A stretch of 64,000 nucleotides of DNA from Membranipora membranacea. Taxonomy: Eukaryota > Bryozoa > Gymnolaemata > Cheilostomatida > Membraniporidae. Numbering within the stretch: position 1 is the stretch's first letter; each line of letters begins with the position of its first letter. Positions 23,501 through 35,800 of the stretch are shown here, piece after piece. Under the pieces are notes generated by a model. The model did no database searches and was not told the DNA's origin. It was given only the letters and a program-made list of their open reading frames with translations. The stretch lies in the NCBI GenBank assembly GCA_914767715.1, contig OU612068.1, positions 22,628,001 through 22,692,000 of the forward strand, given 5' to 3'. The translations under genes and the position numbers were made by a program.

Positions 23501-25858
23501 CCTAATAAACATAGGAAATCCTCCAAATACCGACACCACCTTAATACCGAGACCGCCCAAAAAAGTGCAGTACATCAAAGAGACAGAATACTTTTTTTTA
23601 ATAGATATGAGTTTCTTTACCTGAAGTTTTACGCCTTCATCTCAACATGATCAACCTAGTAATTAGGATGGATTTTTTAGAAATGGCAATAAACAAACTT
23701 CAAAACTTTAAAATCTTCGTGGAAATTAAAATAGCCTTGAAAAAGCCTTGCACAACATGATTCTGATTCATATTATCGTCAACATCACTTCATACTACTC
23801 ACAGCTATGCATTAGAATCTGACACTTCTGGCTGTCAAAAGGAAAGTGCTTCAGGTTCATCGTGCATCCGAGCTTTGCTCTTATCCTGGTAATCGAAAAT
23901 GTAGACGGTATGTGAGCACAACTTCACAATGTATTAAAAAACATTTCACAGGGCCAGATTAGAACGTTAGAAAGTTTGAAAGTTAGAAAGTTAGTACCCT
24001 CCATAAATGCGCAGTGATATTTAAAATGCTGAGTATCAAGACGCCACTCTACCTGACTTTTGCAAGATTAAACTACTGTCACAGAGGGCACAAACCTGTT
24101 TTAGGGTCAGATATGAGTATCCGTATTTTACATTGAGATGAACGCTATCAATGTAAAGGAAATTACCATGATGATGACATATTATTGTATTGTAACCAGC
24201 ACGGTCTGACAAACATTCTACCTCTGGGCAAAAAGAAGAGTCCCATTATTTGGGTTGAGCTTCAGGACAATATTAGGATTTGTAACTGTATGAATCCTTC
24301 CTTCCTTAGCTTTGGTGAAGAAAACATCTGGTGTCCACAATTTAGGTATGAATGACTCAGGCAGTGATATAAACTGATCAATCGACCCGTTCTCTTGTAA
24401 GCGCTTATCTACCCATGTTTCAGTCAGATATACATCAATCTGCAACAGAACAATTGGGTAAATATGTGAGATTGTGAGCTACATGTTACTGTTTCTATAT
24501 CTTCTATATATGATTAATCCCAAGCTCGATGACACATATAACACAATGGTTTCTGTTTATCACGGATCAACTACTATCAATTTTAAGTTTCTAAACCACT
24601 GGCATTTGGACAAACTGACTTATTAACTGTTCCTTTAACCGCTCGTTGGCACTCAGGCAGCTCAACCTGGTTTATTCTTTGGTCGTTTGCACATTTTCCA
24701 ATGATCTCAAGTGAGATAACCAAGGCTTTGCTTGGTGTAGATTCATACAAATACAATTTTTGGTCAGCCTTGTAATTCGATGACACAATAGCTGGCATAT
24801 GTTTTGTGGAAAAATTGGCATCAGCAAATAACAGCACTGCTAGCATAATCACATCAAACATAGTCACCGGGATATATGTATTTCGCTAAATTCTCGAGAT
24901 GGCCCTTTACAATTAACTCAAACTTTGCTCAGGTCACTGGAAGTGGCCTCTTATTATCATTGATGGTAATGGAATCTGAACCAAGAAATTTGTATATTTT
25001 ATGTGTAATTACCCAGTAGTCCATGGAAGTTGCCTGCACGTTGGATATTCCATTGAGAAAGAAGTCCACATCGACCAATGTCGCATTGTCATTGTTTGGT
25101 GGTTTGTCATCAAAGTCTGCACCTTGAAGCTTCTTATAAAGTTCTGGGCTGAGATTGGCCCTGAAGTAAAAGAAAGTATTACAATCTTTGAAAAGATTCT
25201 CTCAGAGCCATGATATTAAGATAAATATTCATAAGTTTAGTTTACTAATTACAGTAGTCCTGAAAGTAACCATATGGCAGCCTTTGCATGTACTTTCACG
25301 ATGCTCCCTAAAGGGTCTCATAGTTTTGCTCTTACTCTTCTGACCTCATTGAGCACCAACCAGCCCATTGAGGTTGAGTGGTTCAAATGTTGATGTTCTG
25401 GGAGTTTTGATGAGCGCCACAACCCACACCAATGGTCTGAACACCCAAAACAGAGGTTGCAGTCTCAGAGGATCTCACAACGTCACCATTGTTAACATAA
25501 ATGCTGACAGTGGCCTAAGCTGATCCTCAGAGGTATGATCAGCTGTTGTAATCCCAGAGTGCTGAGCGGTTGCATGACGTCACATTTTAGCCTCAGCTAA
25601 TCCTTGGAGAATTGATCTGGAGATGTATATGAAATGTTATTGAGGTTCCGCTGAGTTTGCAACCTCCGTAGTGTGTTTAGACCATAAAAGATTCGTTTGA
25701 GCATTCATACTATTTTTTTTTTGTAATGCATGTTATATCAATTGTAAATGAGGTGACAAGACAACTTACACTGATGTTTGAGATTCTGCTGTTCGGATGG
25801 TTATGGTGAACAAGATGATGATGATACCAAGATGCCAGCAGTGCTGAAATTCCGCCAT
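20565..25858 (-). CDS. Cys-loop ligand-gated ion channel LGIC-A, complete
   Basis: Ten exons on the minus strand: 25858-25770, 25160-25013, 24439-24222, 23885-23803, 23501-23300, 23027-22837, 22517-22374, 22012-21843, 21441-20977, 20816-20565; 653 aa. There is a signal peptide (about 1-26), an extracellular domain with a Cys-loop C159-x13-C173 (CTMNLKHFPFDSQKC), and a loop-C cysteine pair (GGC...FSC) typical of glycine/glutamate-gated chloride channels. M1 is near 250-273 and M2 starts at R281. M3 is near 313-334 and M4 (FPGSFLIFAIVYWAQYL) near 623-640. The cytoplasmic loop is unusually long, about 280 aa, with an acidic stretch and a duplicated 22-residue segment. In M2 the usual PAR is QGR, 9' is V290 and 13' is N294. 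The ligand cannot be read from sequence; anion selectivity is likely but unproven. Confidence 0.9.
21215..21349 (-). repeat. Coding tandem duplication in LGIC-A loop
   Basis: Two adjacent units (21281-21349, 69 bp; 21215-21280, 66 bp) encode SRVSFAANDSGSFKAPAQQR and SRVSFSNDSGSFKAPAQQR. They lie in the M3-M4 cytoplasmic loop. Each unit carries RVSF, a possible basophilic-kinase site. The units differ by one codon, so the duplication keeps the reading frame. Confidence 0.9.
21672..21785. mobile_element. Palindromic MITE family B, copy 1 (114 bp)
   Basis: Starts CTAGAACAAGGTTGTTCTCT and ends GAGCAAACTAGTTCTA. The interior keeps GTGGTGGA and its inverse. It is the same family as 38116-38238. 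It sits in the intron between LGIC-A exons 8 and 9. No clean target duplication is visible. Confidence 0.75.
22225..22244. repeat. Short hairpin, CAAGGAGTAA family
   Basis: Palindrome CAAGGAG-AAATTA-CTCCTTG in an LGIC-A intron: 7-bp arms around a 6-base loop. Confidence 0.7.
23261..23289. repeat. Perfect 13-bp-arm hairpin, CAAGGAGTAA family
   Basis: Arms CAAGGAGTAACAG and CTGTTACTCCTTG are perfect inverses around a 3-base loop (CGC). It lies 11 bp past the donor of LGIC-A exon 5, on the transcript side where it could fold near the splice site. Confidence 0.9.
25433..25684. mobile_element. Possible 250-bp inverted-repeat element
   Basis: TGGTCTGAACAC near the left edge is matched by GTGTTTAGACCA at the right edge. 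GAGGTTGCAGTCTCAG inside the left arm pairs with CTGAGTTTGCAACCTC in the right arm. It lies in LGIC-A intron 1. Arms are diverged, suggesting an old MITE. Confidence 0.55.
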
Positions 25859-26895
25859 TTTGGCATGTTAGGCAACACACCTCGATGCAACTATTAGTCT
25901 TGATTGCTCTGAAACAGTTTTGTGCTGTGATTCTATTTGTCCAATATCCTAGTAAAACAATGGTAAAGTCTTATCTCTTTGCCAACATCGATATCTTATC
26001 TATTTTGTTTGGGTAAAATCAGATTAAATCGATCAATAGTTATGATGTGACACTTTTAACCAGACAGGGCCTAACAAACCCGGAACTTTGATCATCTTTC
26101 AGACTGCACAACCAATGAAAAAGCTTGATTGGGGTATCTTATAGAAACTGGGATATTCTATCACTACCTGGTGATTGGTTGGTTTACATAGAGTTGCTGA
26201 ACTCGCAATCGATCTGAAATCTGTGGAGTTTGTCACAGCATCCCTACATTCAATTATGTGACCCTCTGGAGTACTATACTCATTTGGTCATAAGAGTATT
26301 GGTTTGATTATTTGGAAGATTCTGTGCTCATCGACACTGTCAGCTCATTTGAAAAGAAATGGAGAAAATATTTGAGGTTTTCGGAGATTGAGCACCGCCT
26401 GAGCCATCACGCAGCGCCGTGTTAGATAGATCTATGGTCAGACAAATTCTACTAAAAGCAGACAATAAGTTGTCAAAAGAATTCCACTCTATTGTTCAAT
26501 TTTCTGGAATTCTGTTACAGTGTTTGCACCAGGGAGTCCAAAACTCCTGGTTTGCACAAGTAAAGTGTTTGGAGTTATGTGGACATACATTTAAGGAAAT
26601 GCAACTTCTGCCGTTTCAGACTGAACTTTTATTATTAACGCGCTTGATGTACAAAAAGTGTTACGTGGTAAAGCCATAAAACTAACTTGCACAATACATA
26701 TATGTATAGATTATGTAACATGTCACATTAGAAAATTATACTAAAAAGGCAAAAATTGCCAAAACGATGCAGAGCAAGAAACCTGAATACAAATCATAAG
26801 CTTTAATCAAAAGCTACAGGGCATTTTGGGGTGGCATTGTGTCCATTGTGTTTATAAAACTGTTGATAACATGATTTATATCAGCAAGTCACAGT
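25859..26895. promoter_or_regulatory. Spacer between tandem LGIC-A and LGIC-B
   Basis: About 1 kb separates the 3' end of LGIC-B from the start ATG of LGIC-A; both are minus strand. It should hold the LGIC-A promoter. An AATAAA on the minus strand overlaps the LGIC-B stop codon and another lies at 26633-26628. No other gene is seen. Confidence 0.5.
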
Positions 26896-29800
26896 TTATT
26901 CACTAGACCTGTTTGTGTTTGCGTAATAGTCAGACCATGAAAGATACTGGGCCCAGTAAGTGATAGCGAAAATTATGAAACTCCCAGGGAAAATCCAGCG
27001 AGAAATGACATCAAATTTTTTTGCCCTGCCTGTTCGCCAAAAGCTTTCCCAGCCTTTTAGGAATGCGTCTGTTAGGTTTTTAAGCATCCTTATGGCAACC
27101 TCTTTCCAATCTCTTCGTCCGAATGCTTCTCCAACCTTTAATATAAGACAAAATATCTCTTAGTATTTGTTCAGGATCCATTTTGAGGGCTCCAAAGGCT
27201 GCAAGTGGGCTCTTGTGCCACTACATTATCGCAAAAAACCTTTGGCTGGTAAGTGATTGATAAAGGAATGCTCATTCTACGTTGACCTGTCTAACTCCTC
27301 AAACAACTCACCACCCAATGATATCTCTACTGGTGAAATGTGACACAATGTCGCAAAGTAAAAAACCCTGAGTTGACAACGATAATGACATCGAATACCT
27401 AATGCTATCAAACCAAAGATTAGGTGCTTCAATTCAACATGTAAGAAATAACGTGTCTGAGCCTCACAGTGCTAAATAATACAAAGTGTTTTTATTGGTA
27501 ACAAGAAGAAATTCTGTCAGAATCTTGTTCGGAGTCTAATAACGTAGTCAACAAAAAGTGAAACTATGAAAAAATATGACTGATCTGCCTCTGTACTAAA
27601 TGCTCACCGTGTTGAACTTAGCTGTATTCAGCCTAGATTTGACGGTACCATTAGAGGAGACTGCTAAGCTTTCCAAGCTTCTCCCTTTGACAGGTCTCAA
27701 ATAAGCTACACCATTCCTGTCCACGTTACATTGCTCCTGGCCATCTCCTCTAGAACCAGTGTCTCCTTCCTAACAGTAAAGACATTACTATATAATACAA
27801 AACTATACAACATGATACATCACAATACAATAGGTTTGCTCTTGTCAACCCACACACAAATTAAATATAAAAACTCAATCTGTATTTGGGTAGTGGTTCA
27901 ACCTCATTTCTTGTCGCTGTGTCGTCATGGCAATCATGATAAAGAGAAAATTTTTGCATGTACCCTTGTTTTATCTTCTGTTCTGTCACCAGAAAGAGGA
28001 GATAATCGGCGCTTGTCTTCCTTATTCACAGGATTGTTGGGTTCTTGAGCTAGCGCCAAAGCTGAAAATTCAAAAAAATTCAACTGTGATTGTACTGTAG
28101 ATTATAATTTCTTCTGCCACAGTCATAGCAATAAAAAGGCTCACTCGTCATGCATGTAGCCTGGGCACGAACGTCCTCCAAGTCAGATTTTCCAGAAGCC
28201 ATTTTTAACCAATCAGGAATGAGCTGATCCTCAAATTTTGATTAAATTGTGTCCTGGAAGTCTTACATCCTTGGCCATCCTTGACTTTCAGATCAATTGC
28301 ATCATACCAACTGAAAGGTCAGAACATTATTTTACCTGCTTGCTGCCGTTCCTTCTCTAGTTTTGCTTTGAGATCTCTTTCTCTGGCAACATCTCTCCTC
28401 CCTGTCCAGTTAACAATACCAAACTGCAGGAAGGCTATTAGTACATAGAACTGACACGCCCACAACCAAATATCGGCAGCTTCAATCAAAGAGGATGTTT
28501 GTCAAAATTAAGAATTGATTTCGTAACACTCTGAGCTTATTTCTATATGCAGCTAGTATGTGTTCAGTAGTGTTGATGATGGATCCGAAAACTGTATGTT
28601 GTCCAATCGAAAGAAAAGAGTTACAGCCAACTTTCAACTTTCAACTTTCAACTTAAATTATTACTCCTGGAGTCATCTTTTTTCTCAACCATAAACATTT
28701 ATAAATTGTGTGTGTTCTCAACTGACTCGGATCGAAATAATTTACCCTTAGTTTGCGGGGTCACAGGGAGTGTAGATTTCACAGAGTTCAGCTGATTGCT
28801 GATAGCCACCATAGATAGGGCTCCCAGGGTACAGCGACCCTGTATAATCTTCCTGTCGATCCAGAATGTCATCCAAGTGACGATCACCATCAGGGTGGAG
28901 GGAATATAGATATCCCAGATATAGAAGCCCAGGATCCTAAAATTAATAAAGAACCCGTTTAATAATCAACAGAAAATCATAATAGCAAAAAGTGTAAATG
29001 AAATTTATTATCTATACGGCCGAAAGCGCGAGGATGTGGGAGGACAACTTTTGGTACAGCAAGAGATCAGCTGAAGTAACTCTAGCTGTTGCACTATTTC
29101 TATTCAAAATAGATACATTGTCAGTGTGAAACATTCTAAAAACATTGACTACTTGAGGCTATAACATATTTACATTTTTTTGACACTCGGAGACATTATC
29201 ATCCTAATAATGTTATCCGTAAAGTACCAGAGAATTAAGGTAGAGAAGGTAAAAAAGAAGAGAAGCAAGAGGGGGAAATACTGAACGTAAAAACTACACC
29301 TGTAGAATGTGATATGAAATCTAAGGCATGAGAATTCTCGTTTCGTGATGTCTGTGAGGAGACATTCTTCAGTACCGTAATGAGTATCCACATCAAGGGA
29401 GGGTACAGATAGGCTTAGTCTGATATCCTCTTCAGCATTGTCAGCTGCTAAGTAACTTTTGCTCCACCATTTTAATTTCAATAAGTCTGAATCATAGCGC
29501 CCTGATGCCAAAGAAAAAGTTAAATTGTAAATCCAACATAGATGAAGCTGAAAGTGAAATCCTTGGTACTTTTGATCAATGAGATGTTGACAATTCCACA
29601 ATGCAACAATGCAATGATATGATGTTAGACTGGGGTAACTGTAAATTGCTGAACAGGCTGAACAGACTGAACAGCTGAACAGAATTTCTCAGACTACTAT
29701 TTGTTTGATTCTTTACATGATCGGCTAATTTTGCATAAGCATGGACAATTCTTTATATTCTTCACATTAAATTATTTATTTTAAGTTTGCATTCACCTTG

Positions 29801-32156
29801 GTTTCTTTCAATTTTATGCACAGCAAATCTTTTGGCATTACACGACTCATGCCTGACAAGTCTCCCTTTTTGGTAGGGAGCCTCCCAGTTTTTAGGGGTA
29901 TTTTCCACCTCCTCCCTATCTCCCTTTTTCCTCCCTTTTTTCAGCTTCCTTCACCCAGACGACTTTTTAAGCTTCTCGTTGCAAGAGAAACTATGTTTTC
30001 CTACCCCGACAGTACATATACCTATATATAATTGCCTATTAACATACTATCTCTCCTCGTTCGTATGAAGTGCAACAATATAATTTGAAAAATCAGGTAA
30101 AATTACGCATTTCATAACACGAATGCTCTAGTTTTGGCTCGAAATAAATGACAACAAGGGCCAAATTACACCTTCACTGCTGGACACGCAGAGTGGTACT
30201 CCGAGTCGGGAGTTCGTCCGCGGAGACTTCCTGATTTCTGGGTCTACCAACTTGTCATGTATGAGTCACGACTAGTGAATGGATGGAAAATAGCCCCCCC
30301 CCCCCTATAAACAAAGCTTGTTAAGACTGGCTAGATGGAAGGTTGAGCTGGATAATGTTCCTGGTATCCAATTTCCAGAGCACCATCAGATTTTGTCATA
30401 ATTGGCACATTGATTGCTTCATTTGCTTGCCCTAAATTGGTTATATTAGGTGCCAACAGGAACTTAGTGACTCATCATATCATTTGGTTAGGAGGAATGT
30501 GTCTGACAAGTGATCACCAGCCAGAGAAATGATAACAAATAATAATTTTAGTCTGAGAAATTCTGTTCAGCTGTTCAGTCCGTTCAGCCTGTTCAGCAAT
30601 TTACAGTTACCGTGTTAGACTGCCCTCATGGCTCAGTGGTTTTTTTGTTTTAAAGAAGAAAGCACTAGTGGATCACGCCACATGAGATGGCTACTAAAAA
30701 GTCAATTCGTTGTGTTGAAAATCTGATGAAAGAAAACCTGTATTAGTAGTACAGCACCGAACTAAACTTACTACTCATATGGCACATAGTTATAAACTTA
30801 CAGCTTTGCATCACGACACGACAGTATTGGGTGTCGAATGGGAAATATCGGAGATCCATGTTGCAACTGAGCTGCGCCCTTATCCTTAGAAAAAGAAAAC
30901 AAACACATATCTGATTACTCGAATCTTACTTGAGCGAAACTGAGAGTTGACACTTTCAGTTAACCATGAATGATGTGGTCCACGCTCCCTTGTATAACAA
31001 TTAGTTTAGATAAAATTATGTCCTCTTTTAACACGAGAGGATGATTCACAGTCTGAAAACGTTGAATTCAGAGCTCTTCCTGCTAACAGAAAGATCGTTT
31101 GTACGTCTTCAATGATTTAGCAGATGGTAGATGGCAACAGTATTCATTGATGCTCAGCTACCTATCTTATTTTGGTACTTACCTTTTTGCAAAAACCAAC
31201 GTCCCATTACTTGGATTGAGTTTCAGTACAATATTTGGATCTGTGATTTTATTGATCTTGCCTTGCTTAGCTTTAGCAAAGAATATGTCGGGTGTCCATA
31301 ACTTCTCAATAAAAGAGTTTGGTAGAGGAATAAAGTCATTGACAGTGCCATTCTCTTGTAGACGCTCATCCACCCATCGTAGTGTCAGATACACATCTAT
31401 CTACAATGAAAAGAAAAGTGATCAATAAAGATGACCACTACCCGCCAATAATACATAATCACAGGATGTTTAATGAATATTCAAGCAAGAAACTGTCCAC
31501 AGCACCCTAAATGGTATCAACTATCAGTCTCCTCCCAAATCTAAATCCTCAACCAACAACAATCAAACCCTAAACCCTTATGTGTGATGTTAGTGATTGT
31601 ACAACTGGGGAAAAGATAATTGCTCACCCAGTAGTCCATTTCCGCAGGTTGGACATTTGAAATACCGTTGAGATAGAAATCGACATCTATCACCGTGGCG
31701 TTATCATTGGTTGGAGGTCTGTCATCATGGTCTGCATTTTTTAAGCGCTTGAGGAGCTTTGTCTCATCCCTAAAATATGGCCAAAGAACAAATGCTTGAG
31801 ATCAAGTATGAATAATTTGTCGGCTGCTCACCAGTAAAATGAGAACTGTTACAATGGGAATGCAGGCAAATTGAATCCGACCTGATCTACCGGCGCTCTA
31901 TATTTTTAGAAACATTCACCTTTTAAACTGAAATGATGGCTAATGGCATTACTGCTTTGGAAAGAAATGGCAGCGCCATCACTGTCACAAATCTAAGAGT
32001 GCCGACAAACAGCTTGAATTGGTTTCAAATTTTTTAAGATCAATAAATAACTTACTCGTTTGTATGAGATTGATGAGTAAGCGTAGCAGTAGCTATGATT
32101 AGATAGATAATGAAACACCACTGACGTCTATGCTGCCTATACTTTGATGCTGCCAT
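26896..32156 (-). CDS. Cys-loop ligand-gated ion channel LGIC-B, complete
   Basis: Ten exons on the minus strand: 32156-32056, 31769-31628, 31400-31183, 30884-30802, 29501-29300, 28936-28746, 28479-28336, 28061-27964, 27769-27608, 27135-26896; 526 aa. The layout matches LGIC-A: signal peptide, Cys-loop C161-x13-C175 (CNMDLRYFPFDTQYC), loop-C pair (EEC...FSC), M1-M3, cytoplasmic loop of about 150 aa, and M4 (FPGSFIIFAITYWAQYL). Exons 3 to 7 have exactly the same lengths as in LGIC-A (218, 83, 202, 191, 144), which marks a tandem duplication; the cytoplasmic-loop exons have diverged. M2 starts at R283 with QGR in place of PAR, 9' V292 and 13' N296. KRRLSPLS in the loop fits a protein kinase A site. 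Probably a plasma-membrane anion channel; ligand unknown. Confidence 0.9.
29633..30612. mobile_element. 980-bp non-autonomous DNA transposon
   Basis: The terminal inverted repeats are about 65 bp: GGTAACTGTAAATTGCTGAA and onward at the left, mirrored by TTCAGCAATTTACAGTTACC at the right, both containing short CTGAACAG repeats. Direct repeats TGTTAGACTG flank it at 29623-29632 and 30613-30622. It has no transposase frame. It lies in the LGIC-B intron between exons 4 and 5 and itself contains a mini element at 30291-30333. Confidence 0.85.
30291..30333. mobile_element. 43-bp relic of MITE family C
   Basis: It begins TAGCC followed by a poly-C run and ends ACAAAGCTTGTTAAGACTGG then CTA. It is flanked by GATGGAAAA and GATGGAAGG, an imperfect 9-bp duplication. 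The ends match the 396-bp element at 36390. It is nested in the 980-bp transposon, so it inserted later. Confidence 0.7.
30618..30650 (+). repeat. tRNA-like A-box fragment
   Basis: ATGGCTCAGTGGTT matches the internal RNA polymerase III A box (TGGCNNAGTGG). No B box follows, so this is a truncated tRNA-derived SINE, not a gene. Compare the fuller copy at 40058. Confidence 0.45.
31798..31890. mobile_element. Palindromic MITE family A, copy 4
   Basis: The right arm reads GGGAATGCAGGCAAATTGAA then TCC. The left arm is diverged but keeps GATCAAG and TTTGTCGGC. The interior has GCTCACCAGTAAAATGAG as in copy 3. In LGIC-B intron 1. Confidence 0.6.
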
Positions 32157-32805
32157 GCCGATATCATATCACTGCGTCTTCTCACATCTAGTATATAATA
32201 CTATACAGCTGGATCAGTGTATTCCATACTGGTTAGGCCAGTGGTTCCACGAAGATAGCTCATTGGCTAGCGCTGTTAAAATATGGAGCGGGCGTCTGAT
32301 AGCTAATCTTATCTTGTTTTCATTGTGGGAGCTAATAAATCTGATGTTCTGGTATGAGTGGTGCATTGTGAAAGTTTGGTCTAGTGATAACCAGATTAAA
32401 CAAGGAACTGGGTGAAAAGCCAACACTCATCACACCAACTGTTATTTTTAGTAATATTTAGAGTGCTACTGGCATTAATCCGTCCGTCCCGCTGTGTGTG
32501 GAAAAAAATCAGTTTAATTTTGCTCTAACTGGACTAGTAATTAGATGCATGGATTAGTGTTATCAGTTTTAAATAACGGTATCATTTCAAGGCAGAGATA
32601 ACTTATCGTGAAAATTAGCAATTGTTCGTCGATAGTGTTGACATCGCATCTCGCATAACAGGAATTACAGTAGTAGCCAATAGCAGTGAACATCACAAAA
32701 TCAACAGTGTGGGACGTTTGCATTAGTTAGCCATCTCTTACTGTTTGGGCTATTACCGACCTTCATATACCAGCGCCTGAGTGGACGTTTAGTCACATCG
32801 TCAAC
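32157..32805. promoter_or_regulatory. Bidirectional region between LGIC-B and LGIC-C
   Basis: Only 649 bp separate the start codons of the divergent channel genes, so their promoters must be adjacent or shared. No coding exon or clear TATA box is visible. Confidence 0.6.
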
Positions 32806-35800
32806 ATGTCGTATCGATTTTGGATCTTTTCGTGTCTATTCATTCTGAGAGCATCAGCAGATAACAGGTACGCTGTGAAACTTAATTTGCGAAACTTGTG
32901 ACAAAATGCGGATCTTTATCTTTTAATCTCATTTTGTTACTCATCGCTAATACTATGACATTTTTAGAATCATTTCTGAATTTGTAGCGTCAGTGTCGAA
33001 CAGCCGCTAAGCAAGACAGCGAGGTTTAATCTAATGGTCACAACCCTCAAAGAGATTATCAGCTCAAACAGTAAAGTGTACGCTTTTCAGGATATTCCGC
33101 CATCAAACCGTAAGTATCTTTCTTCTTTACTTACTTATCTACTCAGCCCAAGCCTGGGTGATAGTCTTAATTTTGATGCTTTGACACCAAACAATTTTCT
33201 CCCTCTCAAAGAATATGTGGTTAATCTAGGCCCATCATTCCGTTCTTCTCACAACTGAGCATGCTGGCATCCGGTTGTGAAGATTTCTTATCCACCGGAT
33301 CACTCTCCAACATATGCATCCACTTGAAAATGTTTGCCTACTTGCTATGATTTACATGTATGGCATCCATTAAAAAAGTTTGTTTCTCAGTTTCAACAGC
33401 TTCATTATTTTTCACAGACACAACAATAACATGCTCAGTACACATCAACAACATCACATCAGTGAATATCAAAACTCAGACATTCTCCCTTGATTTGATG
33501 CTCAACTCGGCGTGGCACGATCCTCGACTTATTCATCCGAATATTACAGAAGAATTTGCCATACCTTCAAAGTAAGCCCTTTACGACAGACATAAAATCA
33601 TAGCAAATTAATATTTCACAGTCACCTTTAGGATACAAACATCAGACATTAGCATAATGTCTGCCGTTAATCAGAATTCAGAAATTGAAAGACTACCGAT
33701 GATATTTAATACATGCTTGGAAGTGGTTTTATCTTTGTCTCTAAGGTAGCATATCATTATATCATCTGTGCTCTTCAAACTCTGATTGTTTGTCATTTCC
33801 AGGTATAATAAAAAGGTGTGGCTACCTGATGTTGGATTTTCCAATTCCATCGCTGGAGCTGTTACAAGGATTACAGATGAGAGCTTGTTCAGCGTTATGA
33901 TTGGACCTGGAGGAGCCATACGGATGACATCAAGGTCTATAATTTCAGATTATTTGATGCAACAATTGACTACTACTATAGAAACAATTCTTTTGGTTTC
34001 AAACGTTAGACTCACATCATCAAACATTGTTGAAGTATGACTAAAACCTTGCTAGTCTTACAGACACCAGGAAGTGAACATCATGGTTTACTTGAAAATA
34101 CTAGTAGTTGTGTTTCCCTGTCTTATAAGAGGACAATTCCAAAAAATGACTGTGTTTGGTTATTTCAGATTGAATGTTGAGCTTGCCTGCGATATGCAAT
34201 TTGAATATTACCCAATGGACACCCAGATCTGTGAGGTTCAGCTGCAGAGCTGTGAGTACATCTTATTGTTTTATTGTGAACTCTGGATCCAAACTAAACT
34301 GACTTCTGGAAACTGGTTTGACTATGGAGTCAGATAATACTTTACTACATCTGTTTGATTGGAAGCAAGTTCAAACATAGCCAAGACTAGCCTAGTATAA
34401 CAAAAGACGGCAATGACCAAAGTGGTGGGAATGAAAGTTCCTGGCCTCATGTGACCTTTGTGATTGATTTGATTGATGTTATGAATGTTTTTCGTAGGGA
34501 AATATCCAAATAAAGAATTAACCCTTAATTGGGCATCAAAAAGGGCTATGACTTACAGTCAAGAAGCAGATCGAGCCTTGCCTCAATACAATGTCTATAT
34601 TAACACTACCAAGTCATGGCTGAGAAAACTGAACATTCGTCAGGACTACAAATGTGTGGAGACTTACGATAGTAAGTAAACATCACAAATATGCATTATG
34701 AATTGTTCCTCGAGATTTATGTATTCTTTCATATTTAGACCAATTTCTCATCATTTTCGGACGACACTCCACTGATTCACATTGAACAGGTGGGTGGTCG
34801 AACGTGAGACATTATCGCATGTATGTCCCTGAACAATAGAGAATGAATTTAACCATCTAGTTTCTAGTAGATCGAATACTATTACAAGGAATTTGGTATG
34901 AGGACCTGAGGACTATTTCCAGAATCAGGGATTGGCACACATGACTAAATTTACTCTAACAAACAGAGATACACATCCTTGATGTCAGTGTGCTACTGAT
35001 TGATAACTTGTCATCATCCCCGTTTTATTATCATATCTATGTTTTCAGCCAGCGGTAGGGGCAGTTACTCATGTTTGGAGATAAGCTTCATATTCAGGCG
35101 TAACATCGAGTTCTACGCCTACGATATCTATATCCCTCTGCTGCTGATTGTGCTCATATCATTTATTGGCCTATTCATCGACTTCAATGTCATGCCTGCT
35201 AGGTGAGTTTTAATGTCATTTTAACTTCGGCTTAATGTCTTTTTGAAAGTTATTTTTTCATTTTTTCAGATTGTTTAAAATAAGACCAGGAGTTTCAGTT
35301 TATTCCTATATGTGGTTCACCGTGACCTAATATATAAGTGATCACGACCTGGACGACACGCAGTGTTATGTTAGCCAATCACCACTGCTGCTGCTGACTT
35401 TGTTAACGTGACTGTTCAGGAGCCTAAAAAATTTCCATAGTTAAAAAAACAATCTTTTGTATCATTATGTGAAACACGATCATATCCAATCTGACACCAT
35501 CTGGGAAAGCTATTTCTCAGGTCTAATAATAATTATAATGAATGATAACTGGCAATCAATTGTTCAAGTTTGAGGGTTTAGTAAAAATTGCTCATCATGG
35601 TCAAGCCTAAAGAAATGTTTTCTATTTTGTAAAATTCAGTCTATTTTTTTTTTCACCTTTTTTATAGTTTTCTCTTTTGAACAGGATTGGAGTTGGATCC
35701 CTGAGCATAAGTGCAACTACAAACATTGGCAGAGCATTGAGGGTAAACACACCTCCTGTTTCTTATACTAAAGCTGCCGATGTTTGGTTGTGGACTTGTC

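Noticed and set aside
29798-30031. 77-residue frame with hydrophobic C-terminal part
   Set aside because: It lies inside the 980-bp inverted-repeat element, with no transposase motif and low complexity.
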